DNA from: JBEIFW01 sp044370695
Lineage (GTDB): Bacteria; Actinomycetota; Acidimicrobiia; Acidimicrobiales; Ilumatobacteraceae
DNA length: 35,736 nt
Direction of reading: 5' to 3'
NCBI GenBank assembly: GCA_044370695.1
Contig: JBILVB010000023.1
Span: forward strand, 1-35,736
Of this stretch, positions 15,599 to 24,647 are shown piece after piece (the first letter of the stretch is position 1; each line of letters starts with the position of its first letter). Both the position numbers and the translations under genes were made by a program. The notes under the pieces are model-generated. The model saw only the letters and a list, made by a program, of their open reading frames with translations. It was not told where the DNA came from and did not search any database.

Positions 15599-17101
15599 AT
15601 GATCGAGCGTCTCGTCGCGCTGGAACCCGGTCAGGCGATCGTCGTGGGCGGCGACCGGGTGGTCCGTGTCGGCCCGGAGTTGGCGGCGGCGTTCTCGCCG
15701 GGCGACCGGTTGCGCGTCGTCGACGCGACGGGCGACCTGCTCCACGTGCCGCTCGCCGACGGGCGCATCGCCAGCGCCGCCGTCGGCGCCGCCGTCGCTG
15801 CGTTCGACGCGCTGCGGGGCGTCGACGACGCCGCCGTGACCGCGTTCTTCGAGGCCTTCGCTGCCCGTCTCGCCGACGACGAGGTGTTCGCCCCGATCGC
15901 CGCAGCGAACGCGGCCGACGTGGCCGACGCCCGCGCCCGCGGCCGCTCGACGACCCGCCTGGTGCTCGACGCGAAGATGCGCGCCGGGATGGTCGCCGGG
16001 CTCCGGGTCTGGCGAGACCTGCCGTCCACCCGGGGGCGCGTGATCGAGACCGTCGAGCACGCCGGTTGGCGTGTCGAGCAGTCGACGGCCGGCCTCGGGG
16101 TGGTCGGGTTCGTGTTCGAGGGTCGCCCCAACGTGTTCGCCGACGCCTGTGGTGTGCTTCGGGGCGGGAACACCGTCGTGTTCCGGATCGGCTCCGATGC
16201 GCTCGGTACGGCGCGTGCCATCGTGGCCGGCGCCCTCGAGCCGGCGCTGCGCGCCGCGGGTGTGCCGGTCGGCGCCGTGCGGCTGGTCGACTCGGCGTCC
16301 CGGGCATCGGGGTGGGCGCTGTTCTCGGACCGGCGTCTGGCGCTCGCGGTCGCCCGGGGCAGCGGTGACGCCGTGGCCCAGCTCGGCGCGGTCGCCCGCC
16401 AGGCCGGTGTGCCGGTGAGCCTGCACGGCACGGGCGGCGCATGGCTGGTGGCCGGAGCGGCGGCCGATCCGGCGCGCTTGGCCACCGCGGTGCGGCACTC
16501 GCTCGACCGCAAGGTGTGCAACACGCTCAACGTGTGCTGCGTGCCGGTCGCACGGGCCGCGGAGCTGGTGCCGCTGTTCTGCGCGGCGCTGGAGCAGGCC
16601 GCTGCCGCGCGCGGTGTCTCGCCGAAGCTGCACGTCGGTCCGGGCGCTGCGCCCTACCTGCCGGCCGGGTGGCTTGGAGTCGCAACGACCGTCCGGCGGG
16701 CCGACGGCGAGCATCGCGAGGCCCGGGCCGAGCCGATCGCGGAGGCCGAGCTCGGCCGTGAGTGGGAGTGGGAGGACTGTCCCGAGGTGACGCTCGTCGT
16801 CGTCGCCGACACCGACGCTGCGGTCGCCCTGTGCAACCGCTACAGCCCCCGGCTCGTGGCGTGCATCGTCACCGACGACCTCGCCGAGGAGGATCGGTTC
16901 GTCGCTGCGGTGGACACGCCGTTCGTGGGCAACGGGTTCACGCGCTGGGTGGACGGTCAGTTCGCGCTCGGGCGACCGGAACTCGGCCTGTCGAACTGGG
17001 AGACCGGTCGGCTTCTCGCCCGGTCTGCGGTGCTGTCGGGTGACTCGGTGTTCACGGTGCGCACCCGCGCCCGTCAGTTCGACCCCGACCTGCACCGCTA
17101 G
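15599..17101 (+). CDS. ProA-like gamma-glutamyl-phosphate reductase / aldehyde dehydrogenase
   Basis: A 500-residue aldehyde-dehydrogenase-fold protein nearest in pattern to ProA, which reduces gamma-glutamyl phosphate to the semialdehyde with NADPH in proline synthesis. The cofactor-binding segment GVVGFVFEGRPNVFADACG and the following GGNTVVFRIGSDA match ProA. The catalytic cysteine is C307 in DRKVCNTLN. It is about 80 residues longer than usual ProA (near 415-420), mostly in an N-terminal extension of about 85 residues (VIVGGDRVVRVGPELAAAFSPG), and its C-terminal segment is divergent. No proB or other proline gene is nearby, so it may be a paralogue with another acyl-phosphate or aldehyde substrate. 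The ATG at 15599 is the first good start; the frame is open further upstream. It converges on the SDR gene with 19 bases between. Confidence 0.75.
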   Translation: MIERLVALEPGQAIVVGGDRVVRVGPELAAAFSPGDRLRVVDATGDLLHVPLADGRIASAAVGAAVAAFDALRGVDDAAVTAFFEAFAARLADDEVFAPIAAANAADVADARARGRSTTRLVLDAKMRAGMVAGLRVWRDLPSTRGRVIETVEHAGWRVEQSTAGLGVVGFVFEGRPNVFADACGVLRGGNTVVFRIGSDALGTARAIVAGALEPALRAAGVPVGAVRLVDSASRASGWALFSDRRLALAVARGSGDAVAQLGAVARQAGVPVSLHGTGGAWLVAGAAADPARLATAVRHSLDRKVCNTLNVCCVPVARAAELVPLFCAALEQAAAARGVSPKLHVGPGAAPYLPAGWLGVATTVRRADGEHREARAEPIAEAELGREWEWEDCPEVTLVVVADTDAAVALCNRYSPRLVACIVTDDLAEEDRFVAAVDTPFVGNGFTRWVDGQFALGRPELGLSNWETGRLLARSAVLSGDSVFTVRTRARQFDPDLHR

Positions 17102-17120
17102 GCGAACCCGGCCCGGTCGG

Positions 17121-17933
<813 letters not shown>

Positions 17934-17941
17934 GGCCCCGG

Positions 17942-17947
17942 ATCGTA
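17942..17947 (-). promoter_or_regulatory. Candidate -10 box TACGAT for the SDR gene
   Basis: On the minus strand TACGAT ends eight bases before ATG 17933, with no Shine-Dalgarno sequence between, which suggests a leaderless transcript. Confidence 0.4.
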
Positions 17948-18054
17948 TGCACCGGCTCCGCTGCGCCTCGGGACTTCATCCAGACGCAACACGACGCGCG
18001 TGACTCGAGCCCGTCGGTGGTCGATACGGTCGAGGGCGTCGAGCCACTCCCCGA

Positions 18055-18060
18055 TAGGCT
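18055..18060 (+). promoter_or_regulatory. Candidate -10 box TAGGCT for the 55-residue protein gene
   Basis: TAGGCT fits TANNNT and would start a transcript near 18067 with a short leader holding AGGAGG (18072-18077), eight bases before ATG 18086. Unlike several neighbours, this gene would have a leader and a perfect ribosome site. Confidence 0.35.
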
Positions 18061-18085
18061 CGTGTCGACCCAGGAGGCGAGGACG

Positions 18086-18253
18086 ATGACCGAGGTTCGT
18101 GACCGGACCCGCGAGGCGCAGGTGATCGGCGAAGCGCTCGAGATCATCGATCGCGCCCTGGCCGAGATGGGCAGCCGGGAGCTGGTGTCGACCGGCGAGA
18201 TGGCCGACGTGCTGCTGGACGTCCGCTCGCTGCTCACCCTGCCGCAGCGCTGA
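18086..18253 (+). CDS. 55-residue conserved-looking small protein of unknown function
   Basis: A short acidic protein, predicted to be almost entirely helical (MTEVRDRTREAQ, then EALEIIDRALAEMG and a second amphipathic helix EMADVLLDVRSLLTL). The start is set by AGGAGG eight bases upstream of ATG 18086; longer in-frame versions have no such site. The helix-turn-helix-like pair of amphipathic helices suggests a small dimer or a protein-binding module. It is not recognised as a known family. It is flanked by the divergent SDR gene and the convergent acyltransferase gene, so it is a single-gene unit. The strong ribosome site argues that it is real. Confidence 0.65.
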   Translation: MTEVRDRTREAQVIGEALEIIDRALAEMGSRELVSTGEMADVLLDVRSLLTLPQR

Positions 18254-18274
18254 GTCTGCCCGGGGCCGTCCGGG

Positions 18275-19651
18275 TCAGCCGTCGACGACGGCGAGCAGGT
18301 CGCGCACGGCGCGCTCGTGGGCTCGCAACAACCGTTGCGGTTCGGTGACCGCGGCCGTGTCGAGGTGGAGGCCCATGTCGAGGCTTCCGTCGTAGGACAG
18401 CAGCGTGAGGTTGAACGCCACCCCGGCGAGCGGACCGACCGGATGGTTCGACACGACGCGCGCGCCGGCGACGAACACGGGGATCGGGGCCCCGCGGACG
18501 TTCGAGGTGGCGAAGTCCACGGTCTGGCTCTGCTGGCGGGCCAGGCGCGTGACGACCGAGGTGGGGAGCAGGGCGGCGAGGCCGGAGAGCACGTCGAGCG
18601 AGGCCGAAGCGCTCGACGCCCGGGCGCTGTCGGTGGCGGCCTGGATGGCGCGGAACCGCTCGGCGACGGAGAGCTCGCCCGTGGGAACGACGATCCGGGC
18701 GAGCGTGAACGCGTTGGCGCCGGAACCCGAGGTGCGGGTGCTGATGGCCATCGATGCCCGCAGCGTGTCGACCGGGCGCCCGAGCTCTCGGTGGTAGCGA
18801 GCGGCGGCCTCGGCGGCGATGGTGACGAATGCCGTGTTGAGGCTGCCCCCGAGGTGGTGGGCGGCGGCCTTGGTCGCCTCGAGGGGGGCGCGAAGCACCT
18901 CGAGACGCCGGCCGAGCGATCGTGCGGTCCACAGCGGCGAGTGGGCCCGCTCGGTGTCGGTGAGCTGGGTGACGATCTCCCGGGTGGCGCCGAGGACCGC
19001 CTGGGCGGTGGCCGGGACCCGGGTCGGGTCGGCCAGCAGATCGCGCCCCTGCCGGGCGAGCGCGAGCGGCAGCCGGAACGTGCCGGTGAGCAGATCGGTG
19101 AGCGGGTTGCGGTCCTCGGGTGGGCTCGGCGGGGCCGGCTCGACGGGCGGGGGTTCGGGGGCGTCGCGCTCGAGGTCGAGGAACTGCATCGACATCCGGA
19201 TGCCCGCCTCGCCGTCGACGACCGTGTGGTGCAGCTTCTGGATCAGCGCGCCCCGGCCGCCGCGCAGGCCGTCGACGACGACGAACTCCCACAACGGCCG
19301 GGCCCGGTCGAACGGGTCGGCCACGAGCAGGGCGGCGAGGTCGAGCAGTTGGCGGTCGGTGCCCGGCTTGGGCAGGGCGACGTGGCGCACGTGGCGCGCG
19401 AGGTCGAACTGGTCGTCGTCCACCCACACCGGGCTCGACAGCCCGGCCGGGGCGGGTTGCACCCGCTGGCGCAGCCGGGGCACCGCTTCGACCGCGTGCG
19501 CCATGCGCCGCAGCAGGCGCTGGTGGTCGAGCGGCCGGTCGAGGAACGTGACGTTGCCGAACGTCGAGGACAGGAACGGGTCCTTCTCGAGGCGCCACAT
19601 CAAGCCCTCGGCGTCGGTCATCCGGCGCTCGAACACGATGGGTGCGGCCAT
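18275..19651 (-). CDS. Wax ester synthase / diacylglycerol acyltransferase (WS/DGAT)
   Basis: A 458-residue bacterial WS/DGAT family enzyme, which joins acyl-CoA to a fatty alcohol or diacylglycerol to make wax esters or triacylglycerol at the membrane. The catalytic HHxxxDG motif is HHTVVDG at 141-147. The early PLWEFVVVDGL segment and the later SNVRGAP and NHPVGPLAGVAFNLTLLSYDGSL are typical of the family, and the length is normal. It is the last gene of a minus-strand operon: its ATG lies one base after the dapD stop codon, so translation is probably coupled. Pairing with lysine genes is unexpected and suggests growth-linked expression. The reaction choice between wax and triacylglycerol cannot be told from sequence. 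Confidence 0.92.
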   Translation of the reverse strand: MAAPIVFERRMTDAEGLMWRLEKDPFLSSTFGNVTFLDRPLDHQRLLRRMAHAVEAVPRLRQRVQPAPAGLSSPVWVDDDQFDLARHVRHVALPKPGTDRQLLDLAALLVADPFDRARPLWEFVVVDGLRGGRGALIQKLHHTVVDGEAGIRMSMQFLDLERDAPEPPPVEPAPPSPPEDRNPLTDLLTGTFRLPLALARQGRDLLADPTRVPATAQAVLGATREIVTQLTDTERAHSPLWTARSLGRRLEVLRAPLEATKAAAHHLGGSLNTAFVTIAAEAAARYHRELGRPVDTLRASMAISTRTSGSGANAFTLARIVVPTGELSVAERFRAIQAATDSARASSASASLDVLSGLAALLPTSVVTRLARQQSQTVDFATSNVRGAPIPVFVAGARVVSNHPVGPLAGVAFNLTLLSYDGSLDMGLHLDTAAVTEPQRLLRAHERAVRDLLAVVDG

Positions 19652-19652
19652 G

Positions 19653-20582
19653 TCAGTTGTGGTGCAGGTCGGTATTGAGACCCTGCCACTTCACGCCGGC
19701 CCGGGCGACGGCCTCGATCGCACCGGTGACGCTGTTGCGCCGGTACAACAGGCCGGGCCGGCCCGACAGCAGCCGAGCCTTGACGGCCGCCCCGTCGGGG
19801 GTGGCGACGAGCGAACCGGCGGTGACGTAGCAGCCGGCCTCCACGATGCAGTCGTCGCCCAAGCTGATGCCCACGCCGCCGTTGGCGCCGATCAGGCAGC
19901 GCTCGCCGATGGTGACGACCTCGGTTCCCCCGCCCGACAGGGTGCCCATGATCGACGCCCCGCCCCCGACGTCGGAGCCGTCGCCCACGATCACACCCTG
20001 CGAGATGCGGCCCTCGACCATGGACGTGCCGAGCGTGCCGGCGTTGAAGTTGCAGAAGCCCTCGTGCATCACCGTCGTGCCCGGGGCGAGGTGGGCGCCG
20101 AGGCGGACGCGCGAGGCGTCCGCGATGCGCACGCCGCCGGGCGTGACGTAGTCGGTCATCCGCGGGAACTTGTCCACCCCGTGGACCACGAGGTGGCCGC
20201 CGGCGGCCCGCACGGCGAGGCGGGCGTCGTCGAGCCGGTCGAGCGGGATCGGGCCGAGATCGGTCCAGGCGACGTTGACGAGCTTGCCGAACAAGCCGTC
20301 GAGGTTCTGCTGGCGGGGACGGAACACGCGGTGCGACAACAGGTGCAGGCGCAGGTAACCGTCCACGGCGTCGGCCGGCGCGTCGGCGGTGTCGATCACC
20401 CGCTCGACCGGTCGCACGACGACCCCGCGGCGCTCGTCGCGCACCTCCCCGACCGCAGCGAACCGGGCCCGGGCCTCGGCGGGCAGCGCATCGCCGGTGC
20501 CGACCACCGGGAACCAGGCGTCGAGGGTGGCGCCGTCGGCGAGCGCCGTCGTGGACAGGCCGATCCCGTAGGCAGCGGGCAT
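19653..20582 (-). CDS. dapD: Tetrahydrodipicolinate N-succinyltransferase, actinobacterial type
   Basis: A 309-residue enzyme of the lysine/meso-diaminopimelate pathway that succinylates tetrahydrodipicolinate with succinyl-CoA. The N-terminal domain (to about 130) is the type found in actinobacteria. The left-handed beta-helix follows (VRIADASRVRLGAHLAPGTT, then VMHEGFCNFNAGTLG and ISQGVIVGDGSDVGGGASIMG), with the family glycine-rich coils and the C-terminal cap (YRRNSVTGAIEA). The length is close to the mycobacterial enzyme. ATG 20582 overlaps the lysS stop codon (TGATG), and its stop is one base before the acyltransferase start, so all three genes are translationally linked. The product feeds both lysine and peptidoglycan. 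High confidence. Confidence 0.93.
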   Translation of the reverse strand: MPAAYGIGLSTTALADGATLDAWFPVVGTGDALPAEARARFAAVGEVRDERRGVVVRPVERVIDTADAPADAVDGYLRLHLLSHRVFRPRQQNLDGLFGKLVNVAWTDLGPIPLDRLDDARLAVRAAGGHLVVHGVDKFPRMTDYVTPGGVRIADASRVRLGAHLAPGTTVMHEGFCNFNAGTLGTSMVEGRISQGVIVGDGSDVGGGASIMGTLSGGGTEVVTIGERCLIGANGGVGISLGDDCIVEAGCYVTAGSLVATPDGAAVKARLLSGRPGLLYRRNSVTGAIEAVARAGVKWQGLNTDLHHN

Positions 20583-22135
20583 CAGAACACCTCCGGGCGG
20601 AGCGTGGGGAACAGGATGACGTCGCGGATGGTGGTGACCCCGGCGAGCAGCATCGCGAGCCGGTCGATGCCGATACCCAGGCCACCGGTGGGCGGCATGC
20701 CGTATTCGAGCGCGCGCAGGTAGTCCTCGTCGACGGTGCCGGCTTCGAGGTTGCCGGCCTCCTTGGCCCGCTGCTCGTCGTCGAACCGCTCGCGCTGCAC
20801 CCGTGGGTCGTTGAGCTCGCTGTAGCCGTTCGCGAGCTCGCGACCGTTGACGACCAGCTCGAACCGTTCGGTGATCCACGGATCCTCCCGGTGCACCCGG
20901 GCGAGCGGCGACACCTCCACGGGATGACCGGTGACGAAGGTCGGAGCCAGCAGGTGCCGCTCGACGAGCTCGTCGTACAGCTCCATGCACAGCGACCCCG
21001 AGCCCATGTGGGGCTCGACGGTGACGCCCTTGGTCCGGCAGATCGCCGCGAGATCGTCGCGGTCCATCGACGGGTGCACCCGCACCCCGACGTGCTCGTC
21101 GATCAGGTCGTACATCGAGGCCCGCCGCCACGGTTCGGCGAGGTCGACGGCGGTCCCGGCGATGTCGACCACGGTCGTGCCCAGCGCGTCGGCGGCGGCC
21201 CGGGTGACGAGCAACTCGGTGACGGCCATCACCTCGGTCCAGTCGCCGTAGGCCCAGTAGAGCTCGAGCATCGTGAACTCGGGGTTGTGGCGCGGCGACA
21301 GGCCCTCGTTGCGGAACACGCGGCCGATCTCGTAGACGCGCTCGAGGCCGCCGACGATCAGCCGCTTGAGGTGCAACTCGAGCGCGATCCGCAGGTAGAG
21401 CTGCATCTCGAGGGCGTTGTGGTGGGTGAGGAACGGCCGGGCGTGGGCGCCACCGGCCTCGGCATGCAGGACCGGGGTCTCCACCTCGACGAAGTCGAGG
21501 TCGTCGAGCGTGCGGCGGATCGAGGCGATCGCTCGGTGGCGCACCGTGAAGGCCCGGCGGGCGTCGGCGTTGACGATCAGGTCGGCGTAGCGCTGCCGGA
21601 ACCGGGTGTCGGCGTCGGTGAGGCCCTTCCACTTGTCGGGAAGCGGACGGATGGCCTTGGCGAGCAGTTCGACGCGCTCGACCCGGATCGACAGCTCGCC
21701 GGTGCGGGTGGTCATCACCACGCCCTCGACGCCGAGCAGGTCACCGAGGTCGAGGTCGTCGAAGGCGTCGAAGCGGTCCTCGCCGATCACGGCCTTCGAC
21801 ACGAACAGCTGCAGGCTCCCGCTGCGGTCCTGGAGCGTCCCGAAGGCCAGCTTGCCCTGGCGACGGCGCAGCATCAGCCGGCCGGCGACCGCAACCCGCT
21901 CGGTCGTCTCGGTGCCGGGCTCGAGTTCGCCCCAACGCGCCCGCAACTCGGCCAGGGTGTGCGACCGGTCGAACCGGTACGGGTAGGCCTGGCCGCCTGC
22001 GGCGCCGAGCGCGTCGACCTTCGCGAACCGGGCGGTCCGGATGGCCTCGAGAGCGCCGTGCGCCTCGGCGGCCGTCGGCTCGGCGTCGGTGGTCGCAGCC
22101 GCAGCGGCGTGGTCGGTCGCGGGCGAATCGGTCAC
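20582..22135 (-). CDS. lysS: Lysine--tRNA ligase, class II
   Basis: A 517-residue class II lysyl-tRNA synthetase. An OB-fold anticodon-binding domain lies at about 82-160. Motif 1 is around 213-222 (DFVEVETPVL), motif 2 at about 272-291 (RVFRNEGLSPRHNPEFTMLE) and motif 3 near the C-terminus (GIGIDRLAMLLAG). A low-complexity Ala-rich N-terminal extension of about 25 residues (HAAAAATTDAE) precedes the usual start, so the true start may be later than GTG 22135. A TACCGT box nine bases upstream supports 22135 with a leaderless transcript. It heads an operon with dapD and the WS/DGAT gene. High confidence. Confidence 0.95.
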   Translation of the reverse strand: MTDSPATDHAAAAATTDAEPTAAEAHGALEAIRTARFAKVDALGAAGGQAYPYRFDRSHTLAELRARWGELEPGTETTERVAVAGRLMLRRRQGKLAFGTLQDRSGSLQLFVSKAVIGEDRFDAFDDLDLGDLLGVEGVVMTTRTGELSIRVERVELLAKAIRPLPDKWKGLTDADTRFRQRYADLIVNADARRAFTVRHRAIASIRRTLDDLDFVEVETPVLHAEAGGAHARPFLTHHNALEMQLYLRIALELHLKRLIVGGLERVYEIGRVFRNEGLSPRHNPEFTMLELYWAYGDWTEVMAVTELLVTRAAADALGTTVVDIAGTAVDLAEPWRRASMYDLIDEHVGVRVHPSMDRDDLAAICRTKGVTVEPHMGSGSLCMELYDELVERHLLAPTFVTGHPVEVSPLARVHREDPWITERFELVVNGRELANGYSELNDPRVQRERFDDEQRAKEAGNLEAGTVDEDYLRALEYGMPPTGGLGIGIDRLAMLLAGVTTIRDVILFPTLRPEVF

Positions 22136-22144
22136 GGGGAGGAA

Positions 22145-22150
22145 ACGGTA
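22145..22150 (-). promoter_or_regulatory. Candidate -10 box TACCGT for the lysS operon
   Basis: TACCGT on the minus strand ends nine bases before GTG 22135. No Shine-Dalgarno sequence lies between, so the operon may begin with a leaderless start. Confidence 0.35.
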
Positions 22151-22233
22151 CCCGGCCGCCCCGGTGGGAGCCCGCCCGGGCTTCCCGTGGGCGGCGACCG
22201 GATCGACGCACCCGGCGGTGGCAGCATGCGCAG

Positions 22234-23265
22234 GTGGCGACGGGGCAGCGCCTGCGATCGGGCACCGGCTGGGTGGTGCGCGCCGTCGCAGGCGTCGCCG
22301 GGGTGATCGGCCTGGTCGCCGGGGTCGGGTTCCTGCGCACCACCGTCGAGGGGGACGCGCCGGTGGTGGCGACGGCCGCGAAACCCTCGGCGACGACCCG
22401 GTCGACGGTGGCGACCGTGGCCACCACCGCTGCGCCCGGGGCCCGTCAGGTGATGCTCGTCGTGGGCGATCCCCGGCGTGACGGATCGCGCACGCTCACG
22501 GCGCTGGTCACCGGATTCGAGGTCGCCGTCGTTCGGGTGGAGTTCCGGCGCGACGGGGTGCTGCTCGGCTCGCTCGACGCCGCCCCGTGGGAGCTGACCG
22601 TGCCGACGCTCGGCGCGGGGGACCACGTGCTCAACGTGCTCGTACGCACCGCCGACGGCCGGGTGACGGCCAGCCCTCCCGTGGAGATCGGCACCGGGGG
22701 GCCGGCGGCCGACGACACGTTCCGGGTGATCGTCGAAGGGTGCTGCCCGGCCGAACCCGGCGCTCCACTGCGGCTCTCGGCCGTCGGCGCAACCGCCGGT
22801 TTCGCCCGGGTGGAGTACCTGCTCGACGGGGAGGTGGTCGCCACGTCCAACCGCCCACCGACGTTCGTCGCCACGATGGAGGCCGCCGCCGGGGTCCTCA
22901 CCGCGCGGGCGTCGGACACCGCCGGTCGGCGGTGGCTGTCCCGAGGTGCCGTCGAAGTCGTGCTCGACACCCCGCCGGACTCGACGACCACGTCGTCCAC
23001 GGCGCCGTCGTCGACTGCGCCGTCGACCGCGCCGTCGTCGACCGGGCCGTCGTCGACCACGTCGTCGACCACGTCGTCGACCGTGCCGTCGTCGACCGTG
23101 CCGTCGTCGACCGTGCCGTCGTCGACCGTGCCGTCGTCGACCACGACCACCACCACGCAGCCGCCGACGTCGGCACCGACCACGACGGTGCCGCCGACGT
23201 CGGCACCCACGACGGTGGCGACCACGACCGCACCACCGAGCACGCCGAGCGGCCCGCCGCCGTGA
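22234..23265 (+). CDS. Membrane-anchored protein with Ig-like domains and Ser/Thr/Pro tail
   Basis: A 343-residue protein of unknown function. Residues about 12-35 form one hydrophobic segment after a basic start, so it is a signal anchor or uncleaved signal. Two beta-rich segments follow (about 70-150 and 155-245), each with a VRVEFRRDGVLLGS-like or ARVEYLLDGEVVAT-like strand pair, as in bacterial Ig-like domains. From about 250 to the end the chain is nearly all Ser, Thr, Pro, Ala and Val, with SSTVP repeats and PTSAPTTTVPP repeats, an extended and probably glycosylated stalk outside the cell. The tail ends without a sortase motif. GTG 22234 is uncertain because the ribosome site is weak. 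It diverges from lysS; the next gene begins 17 bases later from what looks like its own promoter. Confidence 0.75.
   Translation: MATGQRLRSGTGWVVRAVAGVAGVIGLVAGVGFLRTTVEGDAPVVATAAKPSATTRSTVATVATTAAPGARQVMLVVGDPRRDGSRTLTALVTGFEVAVVRVEFRRDGVLLGSLDAAPWELTVPTLGAGDHVLNVLVRTADGRVTASPPVEIGTGGPAADDTFRVIVEGCCPAEPGAPLRLSAVGATAGFARVEYLLDGEVVATSNRPPTFVATMEAAAGVLTARASDTAGRRWLSRGAVEVVLDTPPDSTTTSSTAPSSTAPSTAPSSTGPSSTTSSTTSSTVPSSTVPSSTVPSSTVPSSTTTTTTQPPTSAPTTTVPPTSAPTTVATTTAPPSTPSGPPP
23083..23142 (+). repeat. Four perfect 15-base tandem repeats (SSTVP coding)
   Basis: GTGCCGTCGTCGACC is repeated four times without a mismatch, at 23083, 23098, 23113 and 23128, inside a longer degenerate tract from about 22981. 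A second pair built on CCGCCGACGTCGGCACC follows at about 23161-23217. The unit is a multiple of three, so copy-number change would lengthen or shorten the stalk without a frameshift. Confidence 0.9.
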
Positions 23266-23270
23266 TCTCC

Positions 23271-23276
23271 TAACCT
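23271..23276 (+). promoter_or_regulatory. -10 box TAACCT directly before the LpdA-like start
   Basis: TAACCT ends six bases before GTG 23283, which places the expected transcription start on the G of the start codon. No Shine-Dalgarno sequence is present. This is the clearest leaderless arrangement in the window. Confidence 0.5.
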
Positions 23277-23282
23277 GAGCCC

Positions 23283-24647
23283 GTGGCGCTGCGCTTCGTG
23301 ATCATCGGCGGCGGGCCCGCCGGCCACATGGCGGCGACCCACGCGGCCCGGCTCGGTGCACAGGTCACCGTGATCGAGCGGGACGTGATCGGTGGCGCCG
23401 CCAACCTGTGGGATTGCATCCCGTCCAAGACCATGATCGCCACCGGCGGTGCGCTCAGTTTCGCCCGGCGCTTGTCGGGGATGGGGCTCCACGACGAGGA
23501 GATGCCCGAGGTCGACCTCGACCTGTTGCGGGGCCGGGTGCGCGGGATCACCGAGAAGCTCAACCGCTCGATGACCCAGTTGCTCGAGAGCCAACGGGTG
23601 CGGCTCGTCAGCGGGGTCGCCCGGCTGGTCGCCAGCCACGAGGTGGAGGTCACCACCGCCTCGGGTGTCGAGCGGGTGCAGGCCGACGCCATCTTGCTGT
23701 CGACGGGCTCACGGCCTCGGATCCCGGCGTTCTGCCAGCCCGACGGTGACCGGATCCTGACCACGCGCGACTGCTATCCGCCGACCCGGCTGCCCGAGCA
23801 CCTCGTCGTCGTCGGTTCCGGGGTCACCGGCGTCGAGTTCGTCCACATGTTCAGCTCCCTCGGCTCGAAGGTGACCTTGATCGTCTCGCGGCAACAGGTG
23901 TTGCCCAACAAGGACCCGGAGGTCGCTGCGGCACTCGAGGGTGAGTTCCTGCACCGGGGCGTGGCGCTGCTCAAGGGCGCCAAGGCCGTCGCCATCGAGC
24001 GCACCGACGCCGGGGTCCTCGTGCGCTGCGACGACGGCCGGCAGGTCGCCGGCTCCCACGCCGTGCTCGCGATCGGTTCGGTCCCGAACTCCGAGGGTCT
24101 CGGCCTCGAAGTCGTCGGGGTGGAAACGGACGCGTCCGGGTACGTCCCGATCAACCATCACTGCCAGTCGAACGTGAAGCACGTGTACGCAGCGGGGGAC
24201 GTCAGCGGGAAGCTCCCGCTGTCGTCGGTGGCGGCGATGCAGGGTCGCAAGGTTGCCGAGCACGTGATGGGCCTGCACACCGTCGAGCACCGGCACCTCG
24301 ACTACGACAAGGCCGCCTCCGCGATCTTCACCGAGCCCGAGATCGCCGACGTGGGGCTCGCCGAAGCCGAGGCGTTCGCCATGGGGCGCAAGATCCGTAC
24401 GACCAAGGTGCCGTTCACCTCGGCACCCAAGGCGCTGATCAACGACGACACGCGCGGGTTCGTGAAGATCCTCTCGGACCCGGCGACCGGCATCGTCCTC
24501 GGCGGCTCCATCGTCGGCCGCCACGCGGCCGAGCTCATCTCGGTGATCGCGCTCGCCGTCACCGCCCATCTGCGGGTCACCGACGTCCTCGAGAGCTTGA
24601 TGGTGCACCCCTCGCTCGCCGAGTCGCTGGCCGAAGCGGCCGAGTAG
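23283..24647 (+). CDS. LpdA-like flavoprotein NAD(P)H oxidoreductase without redox disulfide
   Basis: A 454-residue two-dinucleotide-binding-domain flavoprotein of the pyridine nucleotide-disulfide oxidoreductase family. FAD-binding GGGPAG is at 9-14 and the NAD(P) motif GSGVTGVEF follows later. In place of the CxxxxC active site, GGAANLWDCIPSK (37-49) has only C45; the first cysteine is Ala40, as in mycobacterial LpdA, a quinone reductase. The interface motif VHPSLAES retains the His. It is therefore unlikely to act as lipoamide dehydrogenase; NAD(P)H-quinone reductase or a soluble transhydrogenase-like role is more likely. GTG 23283 follows a TAACCT box by six bases. The stop overlaps the next gene's start by one base, so it is co-translated with an RDD protein. 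Confidence 0.87.
   Translation: MALRFVIIGGGPAGHMAATHAARLGAQVTVIERDVIGGAANLWDCIPSKTMIATGGALSFARRLSGMGLHDEEMPEVDLDLLRGRVRGITEKLNRSMTQLLESQRVRLVSGVARLVASHEVEVTTASGVERVQADAILLSTGSRPRIPAFCQPDGDRILTTRDCYPPTRLPEHLVVVGSGVTGVEFVHMFSSLGSKVTLIVSRQQVLPNKDPEVAAALEGEFLHRGVALLKGAKAVAIERTDAGVLVRCDDGRQVAGSHAVLAIGSVPNSEGLGLEVVGVETDASGYVPINHHCQSNVKHVYAAGDVSGKLPLSSVAAMQGRKVAEHVMGLHTVEHRHLDYDKAASAIFTEPEIADVGLAEAEAFAMGRKIRTTKVPFTSAPKALINDDTRGFVKILSDPATGIVLGGSIVGRHAAELISVIALAVTAHLRVTDVLESLMVHPSLAESLAEAAE

Noticed and set aside
17085..17120. CCGACC (17085-17090) and GGTCGG (17115-17120) as a terminator
   Set aside because: The loop would be 24 bases and the stem only 6, too weak to list as a feature.
20891..22306. 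A 471-codon plus-strand frame opposite lysS
   Set aside because: No domain is visible and the opposite strand carries all class II synthetase motifs.
22981..23217. Repeat cluster considered as a CRISPR array
   Set aside because: The units are 15 bases in direct tandem with no spacers, in frame within a coding region.
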